From: Acidobacteriota bacterium
GTDB lineage: Bacteria > Acidobacteriota > Terriglobia > Terriglobales > Acidobacteriaceae
DNA length: 64,000 nt
Direction of reading: 5' to 3'
Assembly (NCBI GenBank): GCA_018268755.1
Contig: JAFDVW010000014.1
Location: forward strand, 62,001 to 126,000
Both the position numbers and the translations under genes were made by a program. Positions within the stretch are counted from its first letter, which is position 1. The number at the start of each line of letters is the position of its first letter. The notes under the pieces are model-generated. The model ran no database searches and was not told the origin of the DNA. It saw only the letters and a list, made by a program, of their open reading frames with translations. Of this stretch, positions 7,298 to 16,717 are shown piece after piece.

Positions 7298-8989
7298 TCA
7301 CTCGATCTCAGCCAGAAGTTTGGAGGCGGTTTTCTTCTCGATAGCCAGTAGCTTGGTATAGATGCGGCGGGCATCCGGCTTGCGCCCCATCAGGTTGTAG
7401 CAGTGGCCCAGGTCATAAAGCGATTCGGCCGCCTTTTCTTCGTCCAGTTCCACCGCGTCCTCAAAGACTTTGACGGCCTTGGCCAGCTGGTGCAAGGCGA
7501 TGTAGGCATAGCCCAGCTCGTGGGAGTAAAGGTAGGTTTGTTCCGGGTCCCACTCGGCCAGCTTGACCAGTTCCTGGTATTGCTTGCGCTCGAAGTAGAT
7601 GCGTGCCATGCCCGAGAAGGCATCCGAGTCCCGTAAGGGAGCGTTCATCTGCTCTTCCGGGGCCGCTCCCGCCGGGGCATCCAGCGCCATCCGATACGCG
7701 GTCAGGGCCAGGTCGTACTCCTTCAGATATTCCAATCTTCCGGCCACATCGATGAGCGGCGACTTCTCTTTCGAGGTGTTGGCCAGCAGTTGCTTCCAGG
7801 TCGCAATCGCCTGGGGGCGTTGGTTCAGACAGTTATAGGCCTCTCCCAGCCTGATATACGACCAGGAATCCTTGGGGTCCAGGCGAATTGCAGATCGAAA
7901 CTCCGCCAGGGCGAGAGGGCACCGTGGGACGGCCAGGTACGCTTTCCCCAATTCATAGTGGGCTTTTTGATCATTGGGCTTGAGCCGGATAGCTTCGAGC
8001 AATGGGGGAACCGCCAGTGCCGGCTTGTCACTCTCGTTGTAGGCAAGGCCCAGAGCATATTGGGCGTGGGCCATGCTGTCCCCCGCGGGCTTCAGCTGAA
8101 TGGCGCTCTGGTAGGCGCTGATGGCCGCATCGTAAGCCTTCTTTTTCTGAAGGGAATCGGCAATATGCACCAGGAACCAGGCATCCTGCGGCTTTGCCGC
8201 CAGAGCCTTCTTCCAGGCGGCCACGGCTTCCTCGGGTCGCGACAGATCGTCATAGGCCCCGGCCAGCCAGTCGTAAGCTACATAGTCGCTGGGATCCAGC
8301 CGGACCGCCTGCTGGAATTCCGCCAGGGCCTCTTTGGATTTATGCACGGCGGTGTAAGCCGCACCCAGATTAACGTGGGCGGCGGATGACCTGGGGTTCA
8401 ACTTGACCGCTTCACTTTGCGCGGCCACGGCCTTCTCCGCCTGGCCTTGCATGGAATAGGTATGTCCCAGGCCCCGGTAAAGGGCGAATCGGGTTTCCCT
8501 GTCTCCTCCCGCCGCCAGGCCTTTTTGGAAGGCCTGCAAAGCGTTGGGAAAGTCCTTTGCCTGGAAATATCGGTTTCCTTCCTGCAGATAGGCGTCCGCG
8601 CTTTTGGCTTGGGTCGCCTGCGTGGCGAGGGTATTCGGTTGCGGAGAAGCCTGGGTCTTCGCCGGCGGGGCTTTTGCCGCCGGCGGGGCGGCTTTGATCG
8701 CTGCGCACGCCTGCAATTTCTTGATGAGATCGCCGCGTAGCTCACTCCCCTCGTAGACGAATCCGGGATTCGACGGCCGGTCGGGGTACTCTACCTTACA
8801 GTAGTCATCCTGCGGCTGTACCGGGAAGGCATCGCGACTCTGGTCATCGCTGCGACAGTAGAACACGGTGAAGCGCTCGCCGCACTTGTACTGCACGCCG
8901 TACTGGAGCGTGGTCTGTGCGTGCAGCGAGGCCGGAAGCGCCGGCATGGCCAGCAAGACAACCCAAATCAGCAAACGTATTGGCCGCAT
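7298..8989 (-). CDS. Exported tetratricopeptide-repeat protein
   Basis: The start chosen is the ATG at 8989 (563 residues). It has a GGAG ribosome site 7-8 nt upstream and opens with a clean signal peptide (MRPIRLLIWVVLLAMPALPA, cleavage near LHAQ). The ATG at 9019 lacks a good site. After a ~60-residue segment with several Cys, a Pro/Ala/Lys-rich linker leads into about twelve TPR units (for example AYLQEGNRYFQAKDFPNALQ). These form a helical solenoid that binds proteins or peptides. No enzymatic domain is visible. It converges on the phd antitoxin gene. Partner and role are unknown. Confidence 0.85.
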   Translation of the reverse strand: MRPIRLLIWVVLLAMPALPASLHAQTTLQYGVQYKCGERFTVFYCRSDDQSRDAFPVQPQDDYCKVEYPDRPSNPGFVYEGSELRGDLIKKLQACAAIKAAPPAAKAPPAKTQASPQPNTLATQATQAKSADAYLQEGNRYFQAKDFPNALQAFQKGLAAGGDRETRFALYRGLGHTYSMQGQAEKAVAAQSEAVKLNPRSSAAHVNLGAAYTAVHKSKEALAEFQQAVRLDPSDYVAYDWLAGAYDDLSRPEEAVAAWKKALAAKPQDAWFLVHIADSLQKKKAYDAAISAYQSAIQLKPAGDSMAHAQYALGLAYNESDKPALAVPPLLEAIRLKPNDQKAHYELGKAYLAVPRCPLALAEFRSAIRLDPKDSWSYIRLGEAYNCLNQRPQAIATWKQLLANTSKEKSPLIDVAGRLEYLKEYDLALTAYRMALDAPAGAAPEEQMNAPLRDSDAFSGMARIYFERKQYQELVKLAEWDPEQTYLYSHELGYAYIALHQLAKAVKVFEDAVELDEEKAAESLYDLGHCYNLMGRKPDARRIYTKLLAIEKKTASKLLAEIE

Positions 8990-9256
8990 TCGTTTCTCCG
9001 TAATTTTTCCTCGAGCCATCCCTACTTCATGGCCTGAATCTTGCGATACAGGTGGTCGGCCTCGGCTTCGGGAGACACTTTGCGCCTATCCTGGCGAGTA
9101 AGTCCTGACGGAGTTCTCAAGAAGTCTAAAGAAACGTAAGTCTATGAGCCCCAGAAACCTAAACCAGATAGAGAGTGCGCCGGACGGTATACAATGGCTG
9201 CCGGTCTTCGGGTCCATCCACAATTGAGATAACAATCCGTCGTGCACGGAGGCAGC

Positions 9257-10012
9257 ATGTCGATGGCTGGGACGCATCCGGCGCAACCGGCAACCGTAGT
9301 TCGTCCTTTGCCGGGACGCCGTTACGACCATCTGTTCTTTGCCAGCCTGTCGTGGGCAATGTTGACCACGGCCTTCGTCGGTTTCGCGCCCACCTACTAT
9401 CTGGCTGGAATTTTTCACGCCCCCTTGCCCAGCCGTATTGTTCATGTACACGCCGTGGTGTTTTCCTCCTGGATTCTTTTGCTGGTGACGCAGACCTCCC
9501 TGGTTTCAGGCGGGCGCGTGGACCTTCACCGGAGACTGGGAATCGCCGGCTTCGTGCTGGCCTGTCTGATGGTGATTGTCGGCGTCCTGGCGGCCACCGA
9601 TGCCCTGGCCCGCTCTGCCGGCGCGCCGATCCGGGACCCGCTGTCCTTCTATATCGTCCCGCTCACCGACGTGCTGGTGTTTGCCACGCTGATGGTTTTC
9701 GCGTTCCGCCATCGTAGGAATGCCGCGACCCACAAGCGCCTTATCTACGTCGCGAGCAGCGGGATTCTGATTGCCGCAATCGCGCGCTGGCCATGGTCAT
9801 TTGTGCACCGCAATGCGCCCCACGCCGCCTTCGTGGTGTATGGCTTCCTGGCAGTGCTGATGATGTATGACTGGTGGGCCACACGGAAACTGCATCGTGC
9901 CACGCTTTGGGCGAGTGCCTTCCTCATCTTCGTGGACCAGTTGCGTTTGCCTCTTGGAAAAACCGCGGCCTGGCATGCCTTCGCAGCCTGGGTACAAGCC
10001 ATCGCGAGATGA
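9257..10012 (+). CDS. Predicted seven-helix membrane protein, uncharacterised
   Basis: About 251 residues. GGAGG at 9248-9252 supports the ATG at 9257 (or that at 9263) over the upstream ATG at 9242. Hydropathy suggests about seven membrane helices. A HVHAVVFSSWILLLVTQ stretch followed by VDLHRRLGIAGFVLA recurs in a family of uncharacterised bacterial membrane proteins. The paired His residues in helices could bind haem or metal, but this is only inferred. It stands alone on the plus strand, 267 bp downstream of the divergent TPR gene start, and before the STAS gene. No function can be assigned. Confidence 0.7.
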   Translation: MSMAGTHPAQPATVVRPLPGRRYDHLFFASLSWAMLTTAFVGFAPTYYLAGIFHAPLPSRIVHVHAVVFSSWILLLVTQTSLVSGGRVDLHRRLGIAGFVLACLMVIVGVLAATDALARSAGAPIRDPLSFYIVPLTDVLVFATLMVFAFRHRRNAATHKRLIYVASSGILIAAIARWPWSFVHRNAPHAAFVVYGFLAVLMMYDWWATRKLHRATLWASAFLIFVDQLRLPLGKTAAWHAFAAWVQAIAR

Positions 10013-10116
10013 GGCCGGGATCCGCGACGACTGCTAACGACGCTCCAGTCGTGGTACAGTCTGAAAATCCCAAACCGAATTGTCTTCGCAAAATTAACCG
10101 GCGACTGGGGACATGA

Positions 10117-10518
10117 ATGATGACATCGCAGACGCAGCTCTGGAAGGGCTCGCCCTTCAGCATCGAACGTAAACCTGGAAAGGCAGCAGGCACAGTCATA
10201 TTTTGCCTTCAGGGGCCCTTCACCGCGCGCGACATGTACGGCTCGCTGACGCCTGACGATCTGCAGAACATGTTGAATTTTCAATCCGCGCCGGACGAGC
10301 AGCCGCCTGCGGTCAATATCCTCGACCTGACCAGCGTGCCCTATATGGATTCCGCCGGCCTGGGCATGGTGGTGGGACATTATGTGCGCTGCCATCGCAA
10401 GGGCGTTCGCTTTGTAGCGGCGGGAGCGACGCCGCGCGTCCGGGAGCTGTTCCGTATGACCAAGGTGGATACCACCCTCCCTCTCGCCGACAAAGTGGAA
10501 GACGCCGATACCCTGTAG
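10117..10518 (+). CDS. STAS-domain protein (anti-sigma factor antagonist type)
   Basis: A 133-residue single-domain protein with the STAS fold. The key loop is YMDSAGLGMVVG, in which the DSAGL serine is the position phosphorylated by RsbW/SpoIIAB-like kinases in SpoIIAA-type antagonists. It is followed by a helix and the strand GVRFVAAGATPRVRELFRM. The family reverses the inhibition of sigma factors by anti-sigma kinases. No such kinase is encoded nearby, so the partner must be elsewhere. An ATG doublet at 10117/10120 leaves the exact start open. It is separated from the membrane protein upstream by about 100 bp. Confidence 0.85.
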   Translation: MMTSQTQLWKGSPFSIERKPGKAAGTVIFCLQGPFTARDMYGSLTPDDLQNMLNFQSAPDEQPPAVNILDLTSVPYMDSAGLGMVVGHYVRCHRKGVRFVAAGATPRVRELFRMTKVDTTLPLADKVEDADTL

Positions 10519-10616
10519 AGGCCGGCAGCAAAGCCGCGGCGCAAAACAGCGGGGACCTTCCGGAAAGCGCACAGGATTTTTCCTGGCCTGCTGAAAGAGG
10601 GCGGCCGAGATAAGAA

Positions 10617-10832
10617 CTAACTACGCTTCTTGGCGAAAGCAAAGCGCAGGAATCGGATGGCCATATAGAAGGCTGCCGCCATCAGAGTGCCGAGCAGGGC
10701 GATGCCGGAGATGGGCTGCCAGAGTGGAATTTCCGGATGCCGGAGGTCCTGAAAGGGAAGGTATTGCGAGACAAACAGGCCAGCCAGGCCGGTGACGGTC
10801 CCTAAAATTCCGGAGATGACACGATGCACCAT
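10617..10832 (-). CDS. Small membrane protein, two predicted helices
   Basis: A 71-residue protein. Helix one spans ISGILGTVTGLAGLFVSQYL and helix two ISGIALLGTLMAAAFYMAIRF, with a basic tail (FAKKRS). I do not recognise the family. The composition and clean start argue for a real gene, and it lies just downstream of, and in the same direction as, the receiver-domain gene. Its role is unknown. Confidence 0.55.
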   Translation of the reverse strand: MVHRVISGILGTVTGLAGLFVSQYLPFQDLRHPEIPLWQPISGIALLGTLMAAAFYMAIRFLRFAFAKKRS

Positions 10833-10860
10833 GTCGACCGACCGCGCTTCGCAGAGCCAG

Positions 10861-10932
10861 CAGCACTTAGCAGTTTAGCGCTTAGTCAAACCGCGAAGTG
10901 CTGATTGCTAATTGCCAACTGCTAATTGCTAT
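10861..10932 (+). repeat. Short-word intergenic repeat (TTAGC/GCTAATTGC words)
   Basis: The DNA between the small membrane gene and the receiver gene is built from recurring words: TTAGC, GCTAATTGC and GCTGATTGC. It resembles the word-repeat inserted in mnmG (21391-21470) and the one after the tRNA (36651-36728). It runs into the 3' end of the receiver gene. Confidence 0.5.
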
Positions 10933-12791
10933 TTCTTCTTCTTTTTCTTCTTGTCGCTTTCCAGCTTCTTGGCGATTTCTTCCACCAGCTTGGGTTTCAG
11001 CTCCGCTAGCACGCTGTCCACGATGCTGGCGATGGCCACGCCCGATTCCTGCGCGGAATCGTCGGCCGCTTCCGCTGCCTCTTCGGCCGCGGAACTCGTG
11101 ATCTCCACTTGGGCGGCCGCGGCGAGCTGGGAAGTGAACTGGTCGCCGACCATGGTCTCGCGAATATTCTTCCAGTGTTTCCAGGCGGCGGCGAGTTCGG
11201 CTTCGCGTAGCTTTTCCGCCACTTTCTCTTCTTCCGGCGCGGCCACGCGGGAGACTTCCGCGGGAACCTCGCTGGCGGTAGAACCTCCGGCAGCGGCCAC
11301 GGCATACGCGGCTTGCGGCTCGCTGGGCACCTCGGCTGCGGCGGCCACCATATCGTTCGGCGGATTCTCTACAGGCTCCGTCTGGGGCGCAGGCGTTTCG
11401 GAAACGGCTGCCGCGTCCGCGGCCGGCGCGGCAGGCGGTTCTCCAGCCGCCGCTGCCACCGGCGCCGTCATCTCTGGCGCGGGCGGAACTTCTGCGGGGC
11501 CAGCGTCGAGCTGGGCGGCAGCGGCTTCCGCCGCCACCATGGCGGCATAGGCCTTTTCCATCTCCTGCTCGAGGACCATCAAAGCCTCATCGTTGTGCAG
11601 CGGAACCGATTCGGCAATCCAGCGTGGCCCGGTGGCGCGCGGAATCTCCGGAGCGCCGGCAGCCGCGACCCCCGCCAGAGCCGGGGCTTCGACGTGCGCG
11701 GGACTCACGGCGTCGATAGCAGGCGCGAGGCTGGCCAGGGCGGCGTCGACTTCTGCATCCAGCGGTTTTTCGGGGACCTCGGCCGGCTGTGCCTCTGCCA
11801 CGGGCGCGGATGCTTCGGCGCTGGCGGCAGATTGGGCAGAAACCTCGACGGCGGACGGCGCGATCTCAACGGGCGCAATCGCTTTCGTGGTCTGGGAAAT
11901 TTCTGTTGGCGCTGCAGTTTCCGCAGCAGCCACCGGCGTGGCTTCACTGACCGGCGCGGCCGCCACTGCGGGCGCTTGCTCTTCGGCCGGGGCCGTCTTT
12001 TCGGCTGCGATCGGCGTGAGCTCGGAGGCTTGGGCTTCTACCGCCTCAACCTTCCCGGGCTCGGCAATTTTTTCTTCCGCTTTCGGTGTCTTGCTGCCCA
12101 CGGCGGAGGCCGCCGCGGCAAAGGCGGCAATTTCTTCCGGGGTAATGTCAGCGGGCAGTCCGGCCGGAACCGGCCGTTCGAAATCCTTTTTGCTGTCCTG
12201 CGGCTTGAAGTCTTCTGCCCGGTCCAGCGCGGGATGAGGCGTGGCCGCGACCACCGGCTGCGGCGCCTCCACCTCGGGCTTCGTTTCACCCGGCGTAGGC
12301 AGTTTGATGCGTTCTTTCCATCCGGTTTCAGCGTCGCCGAAAGATTCCGGCTTGTCCTCCAGCGCGGCCATCACCTTGGCGAAACGGCCCGGCTTAGCCG
12401 GCTGCTTGCTGGCCTGCGGCACAATGCGGTCTTCCAGCTTGGTGAGTGCGGTCAGCAGTTCGCTGGCTTCGAACGGTTTGACGATGAAGGCTTCGGCGCG
12501 CACGCGACGCGCATCCTCCGGCTTAAAGGGCTCCAGCTTGCCCACGGTCAGCAGCACGGGAATGCGGGCCGTGTCGTTGTTTTCCTTCAGGCGCTGGCAA
12601 ACTTCCAGGCCCCCGTAGCCTGGCATATAGATATCCAGGATGATCAGGTCGGGCTTATGTTCCGCGATCTTCTTCAGGGCCGCCGAGCCATTGTTGACCG
12701 TCACCACGTCATAGCCGGCATCACTAAGAATGCGCCGGCCCATGTTCTGGGCTGTCACGCTGTCGTCGGCAAGCAGTATTTTCCGCGCCAA
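10929..12791 (-). CDS. Receiver-domain protein with long Ala/Pro/Glu-rich tail
   Basis: I choose the TTG at 12791, because AGAGG lies 7 nt upstream and the protein then opens at ARKILLADDSVTAQN, the beginning of the receiver fold. An ATG at 12887 would add 32 unconserved residues. That gives 620 residues. The receiver (about 1-125) has the acidic pair DD, the phospho-acceptor in LIILDIYMP and the lysine in FIVKPF. The rest, about 480 residues, is low-complexity and largely Ala, Pro and Glu. A short predicted helical region (AIASIVDSVLAELKPKLVEE) and a run of seven Lys close it. No output domain is present. It is similar in layout to single-receiver proteins such as FrzS/PilG types. Which kinase acts on it is unknown. 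Confidence 0.85.
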   Translation of the reverse strand: MARKILLADDSVTAQNMGRRILSDAGYDVVTVNNGSAALKKIAEHKPDLIILDIYMPGYGGLEVCQRLKENNDTARIPVLLTVGKLEPFKPEDARRVRAEAFIVKPFEASELLTALTKLEDRIVPQASKQPAKPGRFAKVMAALEDKPESFGDAETGWKERIKLPTPGETKPEVEAPQPVVAATPHPALDRAEDFKPQDSKKDFERPVPAGLPADITPEEIAAFAAAASAVGSKTPKAEEKIAEPGKVEAVEAQASELTPIAAEKTAPAEEQAPAVAAAPVSEATPVAAAETAAPTEISQTTKAIAPVEIAPSAVEVSAQSAASAEASAPVAEAQPAEVPEKPLDAEVDAALASLAPAIDAVSPAHVEAPALAGVAAAGAPEIPRATGPRWIAESVPLHNDEALMVLEQEMEKAYAAMVAAEAAAAQLDAGPAEVPPAPEMTAPVAAAAGEPPAAPAADAAAVSETPAPQTEPVENPPNDMVAAAAEVPSEPQAAYAVAAAGGSTASEVPAEVSRVAAPEEEKVAEKLREAELAAAWKHWKNIRETMVGDQFTSQLAAAAQVEITSSAAEEAAEAADDSAQESGVAIASIVDSVLAELKPKLVEEIAKKLESDKKKKKKK

Positions 12792-12940
12792 GGGATTTTC
12801 CTCTGGGTGGGGGAATAGCGCGAAGTTAACTTGTCCGGAGCGGTAAGTCAATGATTTGGGGACAGTAACCACGTTACCAGCGTTCAATGCCGTTAGGGCG
12901 AAGAGGGAAAAATGGCCCTTAGAGAACGGCGGCCTAGAGT

Positions 12941-12965
12941 CCAGGCCCGGAGGTGCCGGGCCTGG
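12941..12965 (-). terminator. Strong hairpin after bamD (no T-run)
   Basis: CCAGGCCCGG-AGGTG-CCGGGCCTGG has perfect 10-bp arms and lies about 30 nt past the bamD stop, before the receiver gene on the same strand. It lacks a following T-run, so it may be a Rho-dependent or mRNA-stabilising hairpin rather than an intrinsic terminator. Confidence 0.45.
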
Positions 12966-12995
12966 GGTAATGGCAGAAAGTACGCGAAACTGCGT

Positions 12996-14426
12996 CTAGA
13001 AAGGGACGACCTTGCGTAGACCCTTCTTTTTCTTACGCTTACTCGAGGAAACGTCGACTTCTTCGTTGTCCTTGGAGTGGTCGGCCTGGGCCGCGTTCGC
13101 AGGGGCGTCGGTCTGGATTTCGTTGACCTGTCCCGGAGCCTGGGCCGGCTTATCGTCGGACGGAACGTTCGGCTTCAGCTCATTGGGGTCGTCGGAGAGC
13201 GGTTTCAGCTCGTTGGGGTCTTCCGCAGGAGCTGCCGCAGCCGGGGTTCCTGGGTCTGCCGCGGCCACGGGTGCGGCGGTGGCGGCAGGTGCATCCGAGC
13301 GCGGCACTGGCTGGTTGGGCGCGGGCTGGCCGTTCTTGATGGCCTCGATCGAGACCTGATTATTGCCTCCGGCTGAGGAGCCGACCATGGAGCGCGTGGC
13401 TTCCTGGATGACGTCCGATGCGTTGACCGGCTTAGGATCCACCAAGGTGGGTTCTCCCACGCCCGAGGCTTTGGCCACATCGGGATGCTTGGTGAATCCG
13501 CGCAATACCTTGGCCATGGTGCCGGTTTCCTGACGGCTTTCTTCTTCCGCTTTATTCTGGGCCACGGCGGCGCGCGTAGGCCGCGGCACCGGCTGGTGCA
13601 ATTCCGCCAGACGCAGCTTGGCGTCTTCGGCGCGTTCCATCAGGGGGTAGCGAGTCAGGATTTTGGAATAGGCCGCGGCCGCATTCTTGGTGAAATCCTC
13701 AATCATGCGCGCCTTGGCCACTTCATTGCCCGGCTTGGAGCGCACCATGGCAATCTCGCCCTCATAAGCCTGACCCAATAGAAACAGCGCCTGGTCTGCC
13801 CCGCTGTACAGCGGATAGCGGTCGGTCAGGGAGCGCAAGCGGGCGATGGCTGCGGGATAGGACTGGCGCATGAAATAGAACTTGCCTACCCGGAATTCCC
13901 GCTCCGCGATGACTTCCTGCACCTGCATGAGCCGCTTCTTGGCCTCCGGCAGCAGCTTGCTGTCGGGGAATTGCAGGATCATGGCGCGATATTCTTCTTC
14001 CGCGCGCATGGCGTGGGTGAAGTCACGGTCGGGTTTCTCCATCTGCTGGTAGTGGATGTTGGCGATCTTCAGCTGCGCCTCGGCCGCTTCCGGCATGTTG
14101 GGGAAGAAGGTCTTGAAGTCGTTGTATTCAATCTCGGCCTGGGAGAGCGCGGTGGAGCCGCCTTCCGCATACCAGGAATCGGCCACTGACAGCTTGGCGC
14201 GGGCCACGAATTCCGAGTCGGGATAGGTATTGATCAGGGTCTGCAGGGTGAGGCGGGCGACGTCGAAGCGGTTGTGCTTCATGGCGTCCATGGCGCGGTC
14301 ATAGAGGACCTTGTCGGGCTGTTTGGAGCCCACGTTGGCCAGCGGGTTGTTGACCTTCTTGTTGGTGCAAGCCACGCTCAAGGCCAGCATGCCCAGGAGA
14401 AAAATGACCGGAATACGACGTGACAT
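12996..14426 (-). CDS. bamD: Outer-membrane assembly lipoprotein BamD with extended tail
   Basis: A 476-residue protein with a lipoprotein signal (LSVACTNKK, lipidated Cys at about residue 20). GAGGA precedes the ATG at 14426. The first ~260 residues hold five TPR-like units (LTLQTLINTYPDSEFVARAKL, then AQLKIANIHY and YPLYSGADQALFLLGQAYE) as in BamD, the periplasmic partner of BamA that inserts beta-barrel proteins. The remaining ~200 residues are Ala/Pro/Asn-rich with a duplicated DDPNELKP unit and a basic end (KRKKKKGLRKVV). This extension is absent from E. coli BamD (245 residues). The extension may contact peptidoglycan or other envelope parts, which is an inference. Confidence 0.88.
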   Translation of the reverse strand: MSRRIPVIFLLGMLALSVACTNKKVNNPLANVGSKQPDKVLYDRAMDAMKHNRFDVARLTLQTLINTYPDSEFVARAKLSVADSWYAEGGSTALSQAEIEYNDFKTFFPNMPEAAEAQLKIANIHYQQMEKPDRDFTHAMRAEEEYRAMILQFPDSKLLPEAKKRLMQVQEVIAEREFRVGKFYFMRQSYPAAIARLRSLTDRYPLYSGADQALFLLGQAYEGEIAMVRSKPGNEVAKARMIEDFTKNAAAAYSKILTRYPLMERAEDAKLRLAELHQPVPRPTRAAVAQNKAEEESRQETGTMAKVLRGFTKHPDVAKASGVGEPTLVDPKPVNASDVIQEATRSMVGSSAGGNNQVSIEAIKNGQPAPNQPVPRSDAPAATAAPVAAADPGTPAAAAPAEDPNELKPLSDDPNELKPNVPSDDKPAQAPGQVNEIQTDAPANAAQADHSKDNEEVDVSSSKRKKKKGLRKVVPF

Positions 14427-14480
14427 AAAAAATCCTCGGAAAAATCGATCTGGGAGCGCGAAGCGGATGCGCGCGTCCTG

Positions 14481-15155
14481 CTAGACCTTCTGCAACGTTG
14501 CTTCTACCGCGGTTTTGAGCAAAAGCCGGGCATTGCTGGTTGGATCGCCCTGGCCGAATACGGCGTTGCCCGCCACCAAAATTTCCCCCCCGGCCCGCAC
14601 CACCTCCGCGACCGTGTCGAGGGCCACGCCCCCATCCACTTCGATGCGGAAGTTTAAGCCGCGCTGCTGGCGTATATCGGCCAGGCGGCGCATTTTATGC
14701 AGGCTATTGGGAATAAATTTTTGCGCCCCAAAGCCGGGATTCACCGACATCACCAGCACATAGTCCACGATGTCGAGTACTTCGCTGAGCACTTCCACCG
14801 GAGTAGCCGGGTTGATCACCACTCCCGCCAGACACCCGTGGTCCCGGATGAGATGCAGGGTGCGGTCCAGATGTGGGCAAGTCTCCTGATGCACGGAAAT
14901 CCAGTTGGCCCCGGCGGCGGCGAACTCGGGAATGTACTGGTCGGGATTTTCAATCATCAGGTGGCAATCGAGCGGGAGATCGGTGACCTTGCGCAGCGAT
15001 TTCACTACCGGCGGACCGAGAGTGAGGTTGGGCACAAAATGGCCGTCCATGACGTCGACGTGGACAATGGTGCCCCCGCCGGCGCCGGCGGCTTGAATCT
15101 GCTCCGCTAGACGCGCGAAATCGGCCGACAAAATCGAAGGTGCCAGTTCAATCAA
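14481..15155 (-). CDS. rpe: Ribulose-phosphate 3-epimerase
   Basis: A 224-residue TIM barrel that interconverts ribulose 5-phosphate and xylulose 5-phosphate in the pentose phosphate pathway. Family motifs are present: LAPSILSADFARL at the start, VDVMDGHFVPNLTLGP with catalytic Asp, CHLMIENP, VMSVNPGFGAQKFI and the second catalytic Asp in IEVDGGV. The start appears to be a TTG at 15155, since no ATG is available and the protein then opens at the usual place (MIELAPS). It lies directly upstream of bamD on the same strand. Confidence 0.95.
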   Translation of the reverse strand: MIELAPSILSADFARLAEQIQAAGAGGGTIVHVDVMDGHFVPNLTLGPPVVKSLRKVTDLPLDCHLMIENPDQYIPEFAAAGANWISVHQETCPHLDRTLHLIRDHGCLAGVVINPATPVEVLSEVLDIVDYVLVMSVNPGFGAQKFIPNSLHKMRRLADIRQQRGLNFRIEVDGGVALDTVAEVVRAGGEILVAGNAVFGQGDPTSNARLLLKTAVEATLQKV

Positions 15156-15269
15156 ACCCGGGTACCCGCGCAGAGAATTCCTTGGGGGAATTCTACCACC
15201 CGCCAGCGGCCGGTTGGGCGGGAAGTTGCCTTAGGGAGTATTGCCTACAGGGCCTTTCCGGGGCGAAGT

Positions 15270-16676
15270 TCAGCGATGCCAGTGCTGCGCCAGCCATTGC
15301 CCGATCCAGGTCTGGCGTAACTCCGGGGGTTGCTGGCTGTACCACAGGAGCGCCGCGCCTAAGGCCAACAGGACGAGCAGAGAGGAATCCAGGACCCAGC
15401 GCCGCCGGGCCTCCGGGGCAACTTTCTGGTTTTCCGCGGGCTTGGCGAAGAGTTGCAGTTCGATGGTCTCAGGTTCCGCCGGAGTCTGGGCGGCCGCGCG
15501 CACACTGCCCAGGATCAATAAGAGATTGGTCGCCAGAATGACGGCGAAAGCCAGACCGGGCAGGAAGGAGAGTTCCTCGCCGCGCGCCTGCACCACTTGC
15601 AAGGACAACACGATGGTGATCAGACCACGCGGCAGCATCCACATGATGAGTTCGCGACCGCCATCACTAATGCCATGCCAGGACCAGCGGCTGGCATGAA
15701 TGGCCAGCCAACGCGCCAGGAACAGCGCGCCCAGGGTCCCGGCCATCAGCAGCGGATGCTGGCGGAAGGTCGCCAACTCGGCCACCGCGCCAATGAGCAC
15801 AAAGAAGAACGTTCGCACCAGAAACGCCAGTTCGGAGTGGAAGGTCAACAAAGCCTGGTGGGGCTGGGACGAGTCCGTCTCGAGTTGCCGGCGCAGCATG
15901 GGGTCCATGCCCGGAAAATTCGCCAGGGTCAGGCCAAAGGCAAGCACAGAGATCAGCCCGTTGGCGTGCAGGGCCTCCATGCCGGCATAGAGAACCAGCA
16001 CCACGGAGAAAGTCAGCACCTGCCAGAAGCGCTGTTCGGAAAGGGTGGGCAACAGGCGCGACCACAATACACCCGCGGCCAATCCAAAAAGCAGCGCCAC
16101 GAACACCTGCATGAGCACGCCATGGGCAAGACCGCTGGCAATGGGGCCATTGTGCCCCTGCATTCCCAGAACCAGGCCGACCGTGAGCACCGCCAGCACG
16201 TCGCCCCAGGAAGCCTCCAGCATCAGGGTGATGCGCACCGGTTCCTCGGTTTTCATTTGCTGCAGGACGGGCAATACCACGGTGCTGCTGGTGCATCCCA
16301 GCGCCGCGCCCACCAGAAGCCCCGAGGTCCAGGAGAGGCCGAGGCCTTTGCAAACCACCACCATGACCAGGCCAACGCTGAATACATAAGCCACCAAAGC
16401 CAGCAGGAGGCTGCCCCGGAAGTGGCGGACGGTGTCTTTGATATCGAGTTCGAGCCCGCCTTCAAAAAGCACGAGGATGATGGCCAGCGTGCCCAGCAGA
16501 TTGGTGGTCTGCGCCAGCTTGGCGGCGTTGAGCAGGCCCAGCACCGGGCCGAGCAAAACACCCAGCGCCATGAGCACGACCGGATCCGGAATACGCGTGA
16601 GGCGGTAAACACGATTGGCGATGAAGGCCAGAATCAACAGCGCACCAATCAGTCCCAAAGCTAACGCAGCCGGCAT
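15270..16676 (-). CDS. CPA-family cation:proton antiporter
   Basis: A 468-residue protein with about twelve membrane helices, then a ~75-residue tail with one final helix. LFEGGLELDIKD and GAALGCTSSTVVLPVL are typical of the Na+(K+)/H+ antiporter fold, and the SWGDVLAVL segment holds the acidic residue expected in the ion-binding crossover. It probably exchanges Na+ or K+ for H+ across the inner membrane. The family assignment (CPA1 versus CPA2) is not settled here. No TrkA-N domain is present. It is divergent from the DMT transporter at 16718. Confidence 0.88.
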   Translation of the reverse strand: MPAALALGLIGALLILAFIANRVYRLTRIPDPVVLMALGVLLGPVLGLLNAAKLAQTTNLLGTLAIILVLFEGGLELDIKDTVRHFRGSLLLALVAYVFSVGLVMVVVCKGLGLSWTSGLLVGAALGCTSSTVVLPVLQQMKTEEPVRITLMLEASWGDVLAVLTVGLVLGMQGHNGPIASGLAHGVLMQVFVALLFGLAAGVLWSRLLPTLSEQRFWQVLTFSVVLVLYAGMEALHANGLISVLAFGLTLANFPGMDPMLRRQLETDSSQPHQALLTFHSELAFLVRTFFFVLIGAVAELATFRQHPLLMAGTLGALFLARWLAIHASRWSWHGISDGGRELIMWMLPRGLITIVLSLQVVQARGEELSFLPGLAFAVILATNLLLILGSVRAAAQTPAEPETIELQLFAKPAENQKVAPEARRRWVLDSSLLVLLALGAALLWYSQQPPELRQTWIGQWLAQHWHR

Positions 16677-16717
16677 CGTCTCACTCTTTCTGGAGCACCA
16701 CGATCATTCGCGGCGGA

